From Hyaloscypha bicolor E (taxonomy: Eukaryota > Ascomycota > Leotiomycetes > Helotiales > Hyaloscyphaceae): a stretch of DNA of 64,000 nucleotides. A model generated the notes under the pieces. That model was given only the letters and a program-made list of their open reading frames with translations, was not told the origin of the DNA and did not search any database. Location of the stretch: positions 3,560,288 through 3,624,287 of the forward strand of contig NW_020194555.1 in NCBI RefSeq assembly GCF_002865645.1. Reading direction: 5' to 3'. Positions within the stretch are counted from its first letter, which is position 1, and each line of letters opens with the position of its first letter. The translations under genes and the position numbers were made by a program. Positions 32,493 to 45,700 of this stretch are shown piece by piece.

Positions 32493-33087
32493 ATGGTAAG
32501 GCCTCTTCCCACTCAACACCCTCACCTCTCCTCCGCCTCGTCGCCCTCTCTTGCCTGTTTTCCATCACCTCCATCTTCTCGCAGAATCTAACCTCCCTTC
32601 TTCCATCTAGGCAATGAGAATCGCACCTCCAGCTGGCCATTCCACCAGCCATTCCCACCTGTCCGCAAAATCCCTCGGTGCCCCCTCCGCCCCGGGCCTC
32701 CATGACACCCTCCGCTCAGGCATCGGTCCCTCCCTCACCACCCAAATAACAACCACCTCCTCGCCCTCCGCTATCCCAGACTCCACCCACCCGCTGGAGT
32801 CGCGCCTCAAGAAGTGGGAAGAGACGCAGGACGCACTGCGCATGGAAGGCTATCGCCGCACGTTTGGGATCAGCGAGCCGATTCGACGGGGTATGGAGCT
32901 GAAGATTACGAGAGAGGGGGAGTGGAGACCCGCGTGTCTGGGTGGAGGGCTGGAACGGGGTGTGCATGAGGAAATTTTGAGGGGGAGTTTGGAGACTGTG
33001 ACGTGGGAGGATGTATTTAGGGGCGAGGAGATGAGGGGGGTGCCGGGCTTTCATGAGGAGGTTGAGAGGAAGGTTCGGATGCAGTAG
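32493..33087 (+). CDS. ump1: proteasome maturation factor Ump1/POMP
   Basis: Chaperone for 20S proteasome assembly, 159 aa. Exon 1 is just the ATG (32493..32495), followed by a 115-nt intron (gtaagg...atctag) and exon 2 32611..33087, which continues AMRIAPPAGHSTS. The conserved core is present: GYRRTFGISEPIRRGMELKI, then WRPACLGG, then VHEEILRGSLETVTWEDVF, matching the Ump1 pattern FGxxEPxRRxMEL ... VHxxIL ... WEDV. The N-terminal 60 residues are Ser/Pro/Thr-rich and likely disordered, as in the family. The start at 32493 is preferred over the internal ATG at 32614 because the splice sites flank it cleanly. Confidence 0.9.
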
Positions 33088-33604
33088 GCCTTGCAGGGAG
33101 TTGCGGATTGGTGGAATGGCATTGGTGGAGAATGATGGAGATGATTGGGAAAAGAATGGGAGATGACTGGCTTGTAAGATCAATCGGCTTAGATGGCGTT
33201 GCTGGTGACCGTACAGCTGGGAATGAGACATGATTCCTTGCTTTCACGATTTCAGGCCCACGCTGCAATTCGGAGAGTGGATGTGAGAAGCCTGGAAAAG
33301 AGGCAGTGACTGCATTCTATCCCTATCTCGCTGGCAATTCATGACCGCTGTACACTCTCACTATATCACCCTTAATCCTAACTGTACAAGTCCATACGCA
33401 CATGTCTCCCACTGAGGCATATAAATGTCGATGAAGACGCTCTCTGCCACGAAGAAACAACTAAATCAATCCCTCAACGCCTTCTCTCCAATGTTCATCA
33501 TGTTTCCTCGTGCTCTGCATTGACGGTCACCACAAAGAGTGTGACAGAAAATACTTTTCTGGGGGTTGCTGCATGCAATTCGTCCGCTCATTGTCCATCT
33601 GCCC
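33088..33604. other. intergenic region
   Basis: Convergent 3' flanks of Ump1 and the ubiquitin-fold gene. No gene, repeat or RNA recognised. Confidence 0.4.
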
Positions 33605-34605
33605 TTATAGTATCACACACCGACACCCAGCTGTGCCTTCTGCGCCTTCTCTACCCCTAGCTAACGCCTTGCTTTTTGATGCGTCTTCCTCATCAACAAT
33701 ATCTTGTGGCCTGACGGTCATATGTACCACATTCGCTGATTCGGTATTGAATCTACACTCTGTAGGTCGAACCAGTCAGCATCCAATATATAAAGAAACG
33801 AAAAGCCTCAATGATATAAGAATAACCTACCCTTCAATGGCGTCTTGTCATCCAATAACCGCCCGAAATAAATCAATCGTATGCTGCTGGGACTGCTCGG
33901 TTGTGTTTCCCACTCTTCCCTCCACTCCCGCAAGATCAATTCCTTTAGCGTATACACACTGATGCTGTACGGGTCTTTCCTCCCACCCTCGGTCAAGGCC
34001 GGTACGACCACATTCCGCTTCGTCAGGTATTTCTCATCAAGCTTGTATGGATGCCGTGCTCCAGATGTCAGGAGAAGTGTAATAAGCAGCACCGGCCCAG
34101 CGTCACTAGTCACCAGCTTGGGATCAACATCTATCGATGGCCCAATAGCCACAGATTCCAGCCGTTGAATGGCAGGAGCAGGTGTTGATGAGGAGGAAGG
34201 CTCAGCCGCAGACGCTGATGCTGATGCCGTCTGAGCAGTATTTTCTGTTGATAAGGGGTCCCTCCTTGGTTGTGAGGATACCGCAGTATTCGAAGTCCAC
34301 GATGATTCTTGCTCGGGCTTCGTATTCTCGTTGGCCGTATTCGCAGCCGCGGCCGATTCTGACATGGTTGAAGACTGTAAGACGGATAGGAAGGAGGAGG
34401 AGATAGGCGACGTCGTCGGAATTGAAACGTAGCTGAGAGGACCCTGCGAACCTGCGCCTGTGGCTGTCCTTCCGGAGGGCTCGAATTCACTCAGCTCGAT
34501 GGGCGGCTGATTGAGGGTTTTCGAAGGTGGTTGTACACTGGAAGAAGCGTCGCTGGGTGTTGAGGCATGGCCTGCGCCCGTCGTCCTTGGTGTTGCTTCT
34601 GCCAT
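33605..34605 (-). CDS. membrane-anchored ubiquitin-fold protein (UBL3/MUB-like, Rad60-SLD-type) with CaaX box
   Basis: 309 aa from exons 34605..33831 and 33759..33605 (71-nt intron, phase 1). Residues 1-175 are Ser/Thr/Pro/Ala-rich and disordered. About 180-275 form a ubiquitin-like fold: VLLITLLLTSGARHPYKLDE (first hairpin), YTLKELILREWREEW (helix), SIRLIYFGRLLDDKTPL (strands 3-4), and after the intron NVVHMTVRP (last strand). The protein ends GCRCVIL, a CaaX prenylation box with Leu at the end (geranylgeranyl type) and a second Cys for palmitoylation, as in UBL3/MUB proteins. Likely sits on the plasma membrane or vesicles. Without the last exon the CaaX box would be missed. Confidence 0.85.
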
Positions 34606-37085
34606 TGGTCGGGCGGGTTGGGGGTGCGAGAGACGCAGGTTTATGGGGAATTTCGATCTAACGCCACCGCAGTGCAGGATGTGGAATCAATAATTGGGCA
34701 GTCTGGGGGCTGTAGCGACTGCAGACGTTTGCTCATCCGGGACGGCGCAGCAATTCTGACAATTAATTGATGGACAGCAGCCGTCTAGGTTGACAAAGCA
34801 ATGCAGGCTGTGTTTTGTTTTGTTCTGTTCTGGTTCGTGTTGCTCCAATTCGGTGCTCTTGGTCGAGATGATGGCCGCTCGTGATCGCTCGGCTCCTTTA
34901 TCCGAGAAAATACAGTACAGTAGTTGCCGACGTCGCGTGCGCCCAGAAGTCACTCCGGGGTCGAGTCTTGACGTCGACGAATGCTGCGATTATTTGGAAA
35001 TGTTTGTGTGTGGGGGTCGAGATAAGGAGGAGGCTTCAACGACCACACGACTATGTGTACCCTGGTAATGTCTGGTCGTGAGTCCAGTGTTTCCAGACAG
35101 TAGTCACCGAGTGTCGTAACCAGGTTCAAGAATCTGGGGATCTTGGTGTGCCAAGATTGAAACCGCAAGTGGGTCAGCCGCCTTCGCTTCTGAGATGCTG
35201 GGCTCAAACGGACGTACTGTACTGGATGATGTTCAAGCGAATGCTGATGGGAACGAATGGAAGTGTAGTTGAATACTGATGACTTATGCCAATGCCCCAA
35301 TGCTGATGTTGAGCGGAGATGTTGGGATGGGAGATGGACCTTAAGAGGGTGACCGTTTCGATGAACGGGAGGAAAGAGCAGCCGGAGGGACACCAAGAGC
35401 TCAAGTGTCATTTCGGGCAGAAGCGTTTCGCGAACACAAAGATTTTCTACCGACCTACCAAATCAACCATCTCAGAGATAGTCCATTGACTTGAAGATGT
35501 GGGAGAAGAGAAGTTTTGCTTCCTGGGTTGCTCTTCGTTGTCGTCGAGTGGAAGGAACTCTTACGCTTCTCGAGGGGCATCGTCCAAAGAACGTTCGATG
35601 CGCTAATCGAGGATGCTTGAAACCTGTGGATAGAGAGTTCAAGTGCACAGAGAAAGTTTAGGCGCCCTCCATTTCTTGTCATACATGCAACATTTCAGGT
35701 CAGGGTTTCAAATTCCTTCATCCGAAGTTGCCTAACTCAAGGTGATTTGGCTTAAAAGTCTGATTTGTGTTTAATGGCGCGATTATCATATTATAATCCC
35801 ATTACGTATCTCTCTCACATATGAAAGAGAAAGAGGGTCGAAGGGTTCTTGCACAAGATGGCGGGATCGATTACTCTTCCCGCTTTACATTTTCAAACAC
35901 GTTCACTCTGTTCTCCTTTGCTATATCCGGGCGAAATCACCTTTTTATAACTGTATCACGTGCCCATGCTGCTCTTGCTGCTCTTGGCTAGGTGCGGCTG
36001 TACATCGAGGATTCTTACAAGAAGTCGTTCGGTATGATTTCCAGCCGACAGGAACAAGCCATGCCGAGAGTACCATGGGTAGTTGTGGATCGTTCATAGT
36101 ACTGTCCATAGACGCATGCCTGCATGCTGTCGGTATTGATAGTCTCTGCCGCAGCTTAGGTCAAGTCAAAATGTGTCAAAAAGTGAGAAAAATTCGATGA
36201 CTTACTGCACCACACTTAGAATCGTACGGTCCTACCGCCAGATGGGAGTAGAGGTCTGACACAGAAAAGGTGTTAGGTCGATGTCTTGGGGGCTTCCAGA
36301 TAGGATGTTAGGAACTGTTGAAAGTAAGTAGACCTCTATTGTGTTTTTAATGCTCTTTTTCATAGAGGAAAAGCCATGTGAGAGCTGTGACGCGTCGAAT
36401 CTTTTATCCATAGGAGTTGTTTCTTTAAAAGTAGAGAATTCCGAATTACGTTCAGGGAAAGATTGCAAAGCTGTCGGGAAACAGGATTCGTCCCTTTTAT
36501 CGATGGTCTCAAAAATCCCTGAATAATCCGAAATTTATAAAGGGTTCTAACTCACATAGAATAATTCTGAATATGAATCAGAAGCCGATGAATAATAGTC
36601 GTACTAGTTAACTGAGACCCATCAACAACAAGAACTCTGCCTGCGAATGTCTAGAACTCAAGATTATTCAAAGATACTCGAGGCCAACAATAAAATCTCC
36701 CCATTTCTTCTTTCCTCCAACTTGCCTATCTTCTCAGCACTATAACGCGACTTCCAACACAACTGGGAGACCATATAGCCACCCTTTCCTAGCTGGCGAT
36801 ATAAGATTTCTAGCTTGTATAGTAAATGTAGGGATAAAAGGAATGCTGAAGATGAAAATAAAAGCAGAGATAAATTATGGCAAGGATAAATGGCAAGGAT
36901 AAAAAGGAAAGGTATTAATAAAAGCGGAGATGAAAGTTCAAGGAGAGATAGAAGTAAATGAAGAGATGGAAAGTAATAGAAGAGGTGAAAGTATAAAATC
37001 CGAACTTTTGGCTGTACTCATACCATTGGGTATTATATACCGATATCAAAGTCATATACCCATAAGTCTATTCGACGCCCACCCA
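34606..37085. other. long intergenic stretch
   Basis: About 2.5 kb without a supportable gene. The open minus frame at 35411..34950 is His/Ser-rich, has no motif and overlaps an equally long plus-strand frame. From about 36500 to 37080 the sequence is AT/purine-rich (repeated gataaaag, aaggataaa). No RNA gene recognised. Confidence 0.4.
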
Positions 37086-38794
37086 TCAAAGCATATACTT
37101 AAAGTGTTCCTTCTCCTTCCTCATACTCCCCACCAATCCCATTCCCTCATCCCCAATCATCCCATAATCCCCTCTTCCGATTCTATTCTTCCTTCCCAAA
37201 TAAACCCTCAACCCTACACTCAGACACGCCACGAAAACCATTGCACCAGCACAAGCCACCATCCCACTAACATACAACGGCGCATCGCTCTCCGGATATA
37301 GCCTCGTGCCAACCAGCGGTCCACACTGCCCAATAAGCTGTAACATCGCAAATCCGGTTCCTTGTTTAGATTCCGACTCCTGGTTATTAATCGTCCAGGT
37401 AATAATAATCGTGATGACGGAAAAGAACCCGATGGCAGCGGGATATATACCAACATAGCGCCACCAAATTCCGAGCCCAAAGCGACCGGCGAGGGCCAGG
37501 AACGCGTAGCCGGAGGCGGAGAGTAAGGCGTGGAAGATCACGAAGTACGAGCGGTTTTGCATCTTGTCGGATAGGTAGGCGGTAAAGATGACGATGATGA
37601 AGGAAAGGAGGTAGGGCGGTGCGGATAATGCTTGGGATATGAGGACTGTGTGTCCCATTTCGTGGATTATAGTTGGCAGGAAGATGGGCATGGAGGAGAA
37701 GGCCATGTTGGTGAAGAAGAACATGAAGGCTGTGAGGTAGGATTTCGGGTCCGAGAGTGTGGCGAGGACTTCTTTTAGGTTGAGTTTGTGGGAGGCCTTG
37801 GGGTCTTTTTGCTTTCGGAGACGAAGGCGAGCCACCTTTTTCTCGCGCTTCGTGAGGTAGGTTGCTGTGTCGGGGCTGTCGGGGATTATGTACCAGCACC
37901 AGACTGCAACTAGGACACTGGGGAAGCCTTCAACGAGGAAGAGGAGACGCCATGATGCTATCGGAAGGTATTCGCCTAGCTTGATAATGAAGTAGGCCAA
38001 GGTGCTTGCAAAGGAGGTCGCAAGGGGGGCGGCAGATATGAAGCACCCGGTTCGGAAGGCCAGCTCTTCACGCTTGAAGAAAAAGGATAGGTAGAATGGT
38101 ATGCCCGTGAATCCAGCTTCCCCAATTCCCAGCAGAGTTCGCAGAACCAAGAGACTCGCGAATGAGGTCGCAATTGATTGTAGTGAGGCAACGATTCCCC
38201 AAGATAGGACGATGGCCGTGACGTATATATGTGCTGGCACAATCTCCCAAAGTATGCTCATCCATTCGAATAGAATATAGGCTATATAAAACGCCGTCAG
38301 AACCCAATCGAATTTATTCGAATCGAGATCGAGGTCTCTTTCCAGGCCGGCAATCTTGGCATTGCCAATGTCTACAACAATTAGCAGATGCTCATTCTAG
38401 GAGATGGGGGATCCATACTTGACCTGTCCAAAAAGCTCAACATGTACAGCAACGCCACAAACAGCACCAGCCTCTTATCAAACTTCCTCACAACAGCTCG
38501 TTCCTCGTCCGGCGTATATAATTGATACGACTGCACTGTCGAAACACTGGCCCTTCGCCGCGGAGCATCATGGTATCTCTCCTCATCCGTATCATCCACT
38601 GCGCCATCAACCTCGCTCTTTTCTCGCTTCTGGAGCTTGAAGCTCTCGCCCAGCTCGCCAATCTCTAGATCGGAGTCATCGGAGTCCGAGTCCGGTGTAA
38701 GTCTCGTGATAGCGCTCGATTCTGAGGAGAGTTCAGGACCGTGCATTTCGTCCGATGGTTCGCGCGATACACGTCGCAGCGGTTGTGATTCCAT
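37086..38794 (-). CDS. MFS transporter, anion:cation symporter family (allantoate/vitamin permease-like)
   Basis: Plasma-membrane H+-coupled uptake of an organic anion, 553 aa. Exons 38794..38419 and 38371..37086, phase 1. Residues 1-115 form an acidic, Ser-rich cytosolic tail (SDSDDSDLEIGEL) ending in the first helix, LVLFVALLYMLSFLDRSNIGNAKIAGL, a hallmark of this family. Next come FDWVLTAFYIAYILFEW, RTLLGIGEAGFTGIPFYLS (helix 4-5 motif), and after the central loop KKVARLRLRKQKDPKASHK six more helices. The loop between helices 2 and 3 (ILWEIVPAHIYVTAIVLSWG) carries changes from the usual N-P-x-x motif. Start at ATG 38794, as no upstream ATG is in frame. Substrate unknown. Confidence 0.88.
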
Positions 38795-39573
38795 CGTGCC
38801 GGTGGATTGGGTCGTCAATTTTCAGGGAGCGGTGATCTGAAAGGGTTCAGAAGTGGTCCATGATGGGTTGCAGACATCGTAGTGTTGTTACTTGCTTAGT
38901 GAACGAGGTCTGGGATTGAGAGGAGGTTCAACCAAACTACATCCCGGCATCCCGGCTGCTAAGGATAGACATGATCTGGCGCGGAGCCTAATTTTTTCCG
39001 TTCCGGGTTACTCCATTGCCCCCTTTGCACTTGGACAATTTAGCCTAATATATATATTCAGAATTATAGATCTCACGCCATTAGCTATAAGATGCCAAAA
39101 TAATTACAAAAAGATGAATCCTAGCCAACGCCATTTCTTGGAAAGCATAAGCAGGAAATAGAGATCACATATTACAGAACATGTTATGTAAAGTCATGCA
39201 TTCTCTTCACTATAATACCAGGCAAGCCGCCGAATATTCTGTTGCTGTTACACTCTCAGCTCGCAAGCAGGGGACGACCAAATGCTTTATTGTATCATGT
39301 ATTCCGCACCCCTTTTTTATTACTTCAAAGATAGTCAGGTGAGAGGATAGAAGAATTGGGAGATTTGATTATTGGCCTCCAGCATCTCTATATAAACCAA
39401 AATTCTAGATAAAAAATATATACTCTTATCTCGGCTTTTGCTTTTATCCCTCTGTCTACCTTTTCCCTTTCCTTTCCTCTCCTTTTATCTCTACTCTCAG
39501 CTAGTACTAACCTCTATACTGCCAAGTTCTAGTATACTTCAATAACTATTATAATATATAAATAAACTTCTAG
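38795..39573. other. intergenic region turning AT-rich towards the retroelement
   Basis: Promoter side of the MFS gene, then increasingly AT-rich from about 39030. No gene seen. Confidence 0.4.
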
Positions 39574-39778
39574 TGTGACGGCGGGATCAATGCAATGGTC
39601 GAAGGCTCAAAGTTCAAAGAATCTCATGTATTAGAAAATACTAAGCTATGGAACAAAGTAGGGAGAATGCCTTGACCTTTAGTATTGTTCCGTCCAAGCA
39701 ATCCTGGCTTAGCTTCGTTTTATGCCTATTTCCGATATCCTGTCCTTGGCAGATCATGCCCTTACGCCAGCCGTCACA
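39574..39778 (-). repeat. 3' LTR of the retroelement (left end)
   Basis: 205 bp, TGTGACGG...CCGTCACA, with perfect 8-bp terminal inverted repeats. It is the better preserved of the two LTRs. Confidence 0.93.
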
Positions 39779-39797
39779 TTACCCCCCCCCCCAAAGA
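39779..39797 (-). promoter_or_regulatory. polypurine tract of the retroelement
   Basis: On the minus strand a run of 11 G preceded by CTTT lies directly before the left LTR. This is the plus-strand priming site expected just upstream of a 3' LTR and independently fixes the element's orientation. Confidence 0.75.
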
Positions 39798-42700
39798 GAA
39801 GTCTAAATGCCCTCATTTAGGGGATTATTCAGCCGCAGTATAGAAAAGAAAAAAGAGGAAACAACGGCCATTAACCCCATTCCGTCTAATCCCTATAGCT
39901 TACTTATAATCGAAGCGTGGTCTTGACTCTACCAGAATAACCCGGTTCCTAGTACGTTCCGGCTAGTCCTTAGCATCCGTCGCTCGCATCATGCCTATAC
40001 CCATATCAATAATGTGGTCTGGGAGTACCGTATAGGCTATGGCCAATATTGGGACTATTATTATCGGGCAGTCTTCGAATAGGGGTAGCAGATCGAGTTT
40101 ATCCATTAATACAGGCTTCGATATAGTAGCTTGCTTGCCTTTCTTCTTAGTTAGGGTAGCGGTATTTAGCTTAATTATGCCGTTTTTGAGCTACTTAATT
40201 AACTTCTGGGCCTTCTCGAGCTTAATATATACGTCCTCAAGTTATCCCTCTATAGTAGAGATTTATATATTAAAGGCGGCTACTTGAGCTATTTTATTAT
40301 CGAATTCCCGGGCCTTAAGCTATATGATTTTGGTTTTATAGAAGCTTCTAAGGGGTTTTCCGACTTCTTAAACGGCGTTATCTACTAATTTGTTAATATC
40401 TATAGGGTATTACTCTTTTAATTCGGTATTCAGGATTATTTTCTAGCTCTTGGTTTTAGACTAGTACTTTATATAATAACTAGTACTTGGTACTATATAT
40501 CTTCTAGTTATAATAGGCGTCTTAATACTAGTTTGGCCACCTTTATTATAGTTAGAGTTTTCTTTATTACTAGAAGTCTCTTTATTCTTAGTCTTTTTAT
40601 TATTGGAATCCTTACTATTATCTAATGCCTTATACTTCTTGGATAAGCTAGCCTTGCTTTTTTTAATCCTTTTAGTATTTGACTCTATAAGATTAATAAG
40701 GAAGCCCTTATTAGTACCGTCTATTCCGCCTATTAAACTATTAGGCTTATTATTACTAGTAACCAAAACCTCTATTTCATTATCCTTAGAATCTTCTACT
40801 AAGATATTTTCTATAATAATTTCAGGTATATTCTCAAGAATAGTACAGGCCGTATTCTATATATTAATCTATTCTTAGGTAAGAAAGTTACTATTTTCGT
40901 TTATAAAGATAGTTTAGCTAGTAGTTATATTAATAATAGTAGTAGCTACTAAACTTGAAATACCGCTGCTATTACTTAAGTTATTTAGGATCTAGTAAGC
41001 TATCTTACTTAGTCCGGCTATAGATAATATATTACCGGGATTTCTTGTCTATTTCGTCTTTATTAATAGTTTTATTAAGGCGGTAGTAGTAATATAAATA
41101 GTTAAGGTTATAAAGATTAAAGTAGTTAAGAAGGTTTTCCTTGATTTTTAATAATATTTCGAACTAATATAGGCAAGTATTTACCTTTAGCTTAGCTTTA
41201 AGAATTCACTTTTTTTAATAATTTGCTTAAATAATAAAGTATAATCTAGTATAATAAAGGAAGGTATTTTACCCAGATTTCTGGAAAAGAAAGTAGGTAC
41301 TAATATAGTAGAATAAAGGAAATATACTAGAATTTAGATAAAACCCGGGAAATATTTAGATTTTTCTTCTTCTTCTCTAGTTATAAAGACCTTATTATCA
41401 AGGTTTATTATTATCTAGATAGTTTTTATTAAACTCATTCTCTTTAGTATACTAAATCTATTTATTTAGCCGGATAGAAGATCCTGCTTTACTAGGGTTC
41501 TACTCGTGAAATTTATATAGTTTAAATACTAAGTTCTTAAAGTTTAATACAAGGTATTATTTATTATCTATATTCTATCTTTTCTATTTAATTTTATAAT
41601 AAAGCTTACTATAAAGTACCTTGGAAAAAAGAATCTTTTTGACTTCTTATTTAAGTTTACTATTAACTTTAGTAGAACTAGGCTTTTTATTAGTTTGGCC
41701 GGGTAATAGGTTAGTAGGATTTTTATAAAGCCTATTTATATAGAAAATTAGCCAAATCCTATATAATAAGGAAAGGTCTAATTAATATAAATAGCTAACT
41801 ATTTTATTAATCTTAAATAGTCTAGTAAGAAAATAGTCTAATTTATTAGACAAATAGTCCGTTTTTTATATTTTTTTAATTATATAGACTATATCTTCTA
41901 GACTAAAGTCTGGTTCTCGCCATTTCTTATTAGCTTACTTGGCTTAATACTTTTAAGCTATTACTATATATTCTCGGGTATAATTAATAGTAGTATTAAT
42001 TCTCTTAGCCTACTATTATACTTTCTCCCGATTAAGTTTCTTTCTCGGTATTTTGAACTCTATTATTAGTAATATCTAGTTAAAGTTTAGCCTAGGTTTA
42101 TATTCGTAATTAATTATTAAAGGAGATAAGCTACTTAATTTATATAGGCAGGCAGTACCTATAGTATTAAGTACCGGAAATAAATCTGCCTAATTATCCT
42201 AGAAATAATTAATAAAGAGGCAAAGTCGGATATTAATAATCTAGTTAATAATTTCTATTTATTTATTAGTTTAGGTATATTTTATAGTTAAGAGCTTTAG
42301 CTTAATTCTAGTTAATCTTAATAGTTTATTTATAAAGTCTGAAATAAATTAGGGTTCTCGGTTACTTATAATAATAAGGAGAGATTCTCGGAATTACTAG
42401 ATATAGTAATAGAATAGGCTAGTAGTAGTTCTGGCTATAGTATTCTTAGTTATTAGTAGGCTTATATATTATTTGGATAATTAATTAACTATAATAAATA
42501 TATTATTATATTTCTTATTTATAGAGCCAGAAATATAGAAGTCTATAAACAAATTATCCTATGTTTTTAGGGGAACTAGTAATAGGTATAATAGGTCTAG
42601 TATTTTATTTCTTGGCTTATAAGACCTTTAATATTTATAGCAGTTTACTATAAAGTAGTTAATATTTATAGAAAAAGTAGGCTACTAGTAAAATTTCCAA

Positions 42701-45700
42701 ATTAGGATTTTTGTCTTATTTTAACCGGGATATATAGTAGTTATTATATTATAGATTTATTATAGGAGCCTAGTTTATAGATTATTATATCCGTCCGGTA
42801 TAGTAAGTCTTTTATTATAAAGTATATAGCTATTTAATATTTCCTATAGATCTATATTTTTCTGGGCTTTCTTATATTTGTTCTCTAGGGCTAGGTTTAT
42901 CCGATTAGCTTATAGGATTTTGACTATAACTAATAGCTTGTTTATTTCTTCTATTTTAGTAGGAATATAAGCTATATCTTTTATTTTAATAAAAGCGAGA
43001 ATTAGGTCTAATAGGATAACTTATCTAGTTCTTTTAGCTTCTTTAGCCTATTTCTGGGTTAGTATAAGCTTGTCTTTTCGGAATAAGATATTAGTAATAG
43101 TATTATTTTTACCTAACTAATAAGTAATCTAGTAATAGAATTATAATAGGAAATCTATCTATTAGATTTATTATTTATTTAAGGGCCTCTTAATACTAAA
43201 ATACTCAAGAGCTTTATAGTCGGTAATAATTAGAAAATTAGGTAAGCTAATTAGTTCTGCCTACTATTCCCGGAGTTCTTAGATAATAGTAAGAAGTTCC
43301 TTATTATAAATTTTATAATAGCTCTTGGCTTCTTAAAGAGCTTTAGAGTAAAATAAGACTAGGTACTATTATCTGTTCTTTAAACTTTTTTAAGAGAATA
43401 TATCTATAGTAGCTAGGTTCGAATAATTAGTTTTTAGGTAGGTTTTCCTATTATATTTAAAATAGAGAAATATAAAGGTAGAAAGAAGCAGATTCTTAAG
43501 CTAATTAAAGGTATCTAGTTAGGTTTTATTAAATATAAACTTTAGCAGAGTATTCTTTTTAGTCAGACGGTTTAGGAAGTAAGAAATATATCTATAGGTT
43601 TAGATAAACCTATAGTAAAAGTTATAGAAGCCCAAAAATAATTATATCTTCCTTTTTATTATAAATTAATACTAGTTTCAGATAATAAAGGTTTTGGTAG
43701 GGTCTATTTATATATCCTAATCCGAAATAATAAATCCTAAGAATATTATCTTAGAAACTTCAAATTCGTATTTATGAATATTAACTTGTAATCCGGTATT
43801 CTAGAGCTTTTATAGGACCGTTCTAATATACTATTAATATTTTTTCTTATTCTTAGAGAAGATTAGTATATTATTAATATAGGCCGAGTAAAAGTAATCT
43901 AAATAGTTTATTAGAATAGTATTAATATATTACTAGAAGATTATTAGACTATTATAGAATTCAAATAATAGAATTACTAGTTTAAAGAATTTATATCTCG
44001 TCCTAAAAGCTACTTATATTATAGAAGCTAGTTTTATATAAATTCGGTTAAAAGTATATTAAATATCTAATTTAGTAAATACTAATAATTTAGCTAATTA
44101 GTTAAGAGTTTCGGTAATAAGTAATAGGAAATAGTAATTCTTTTTTATTATAGTATTTAGCTATTAATAGTTAATATAAAATTATAGGCTATTATTTTTC
44201 TTTTTAATAAATAAGACTAGTAATAAGAAAAGAAATTCGGATAGCTTAATAAAACCCTTTTTTAGGTTCTTAATAAGATATTCTCTTATTTTTTTAAGTT
44301 TACTAGAGTTTATCTTATAAAGGTAGGCTATTCTTATTAAGGGATCTGGTCTATTAAAGCAGAGCTTATAGTTAAAGAATTAAGACTAGGGAAGCTTATC
44401 TACTACTTTCTTAGAGAATACCCTGGCTATATTATATAGTTATATAGAGAGAAATATCCGGAGCTTTTAAAGTTCTTTGGAATTAAAAAATAGTATATTA
44501 CTAAGGATATTAGGTTTATTTATATCTAGGGAATATATTAGATTAATAGTTTAAATATAATATCCGGCGGGCTATAGTATTAATTATCTAATTATTACGG
44601 GTAATAGTAAATATCTCTTTGGTTTATAATCTTATTTCTCAAATATATAGTTAATCTTATTAATAGTAACCGATCTAACTAAGTTACCGGGATCTTTAGT
44701 ACTTAATTAGAAAGTAGCTACTCTAATGAAATAGTAGAAATAGTCTAGTAGTTCGACTATTTCGAGAGTATTAAGGTCTAGCTTTTCTTTTCTTATCTAG
44801 TATTTGGCTTTTCTTATAAGAAGGTTTTATAGAGAGATAAGAAATATATTCTTTTACTTCTCGGGTCTGGTTTTACTAGTCTTTTTTAGGATTCTAGTTA
44901 GAGTATCTTTAGAGTAATTATCTTTTTAATATTTCTTATTAAAATATTAGATTTTCTAAATAAGATCTGGCTAATTTGTCTTATAGTTCTCTGGCTAATA
45001 GAGTTAATTCCATTAATAGTTTAGTAGGATATTATACTTTACTAGCTATTTCCTTTCTAGGATTATATTATAAGAGCTAAGGTTAGTAATAAGTAAGTAT
45101 TATTAAGTTTGGGAGTATTAATTAATAACTAGATCTATAATAGCTAGATATTAAATAGCTTTACTAGATTATTCATTAAAATCTCGTAAGGGAACAGGGG
45201 TTTTGAGTTTATATAAGGGTATTTATAATACTTTTATTAAGGGGCAAATATACTTTTAGTTAATTAGAATATATATATTTACTCTAGTATTTACTAAATA
45301 CTAGAAGGTTATAGTTTTGCCTTTCTAGTATACTTAATAATTAATAAGGAACTAGTTCCCGCTAATTAGCTAAGTGAGATCTACAGGTTCTTAGTAAAGT
45401 TCTTGCTTTAGGAGATCTATCTCTATACCTAAAGCTAGACTTTTCTCGACTTATTAATATTATATTCCTTATTAGATAATAGGTAAGAGTTAGTATCCTT
45501 ATTATTTATCCCTAAATTATTAGCTTTCTCTAAATAATTCTTTTTAATAGATATAACCTTATTAAAGTCAGGACAAATACTTTTTATATATCTAGGCTTC
45601 CTATAGCTATAATAATAAAGGCCCTTTAGCCAGTCTAGTCTCTTCTCAAATTCTCGGCAAACTACCTTTTTTAGCTATAAAAATACCGGCTACTAAGGTT

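Noticed and set aside
34950..35411. 153-codon minus-strand open frame
   Set aside because: No motif, His/Ser-rich composition, overlapping open frames on the other strand, no splice support.
40039..40287. Open frame at the left end of the retroelement
   Set aside because: Runs against the element's coding strand and arises from biased base composition after RIP.
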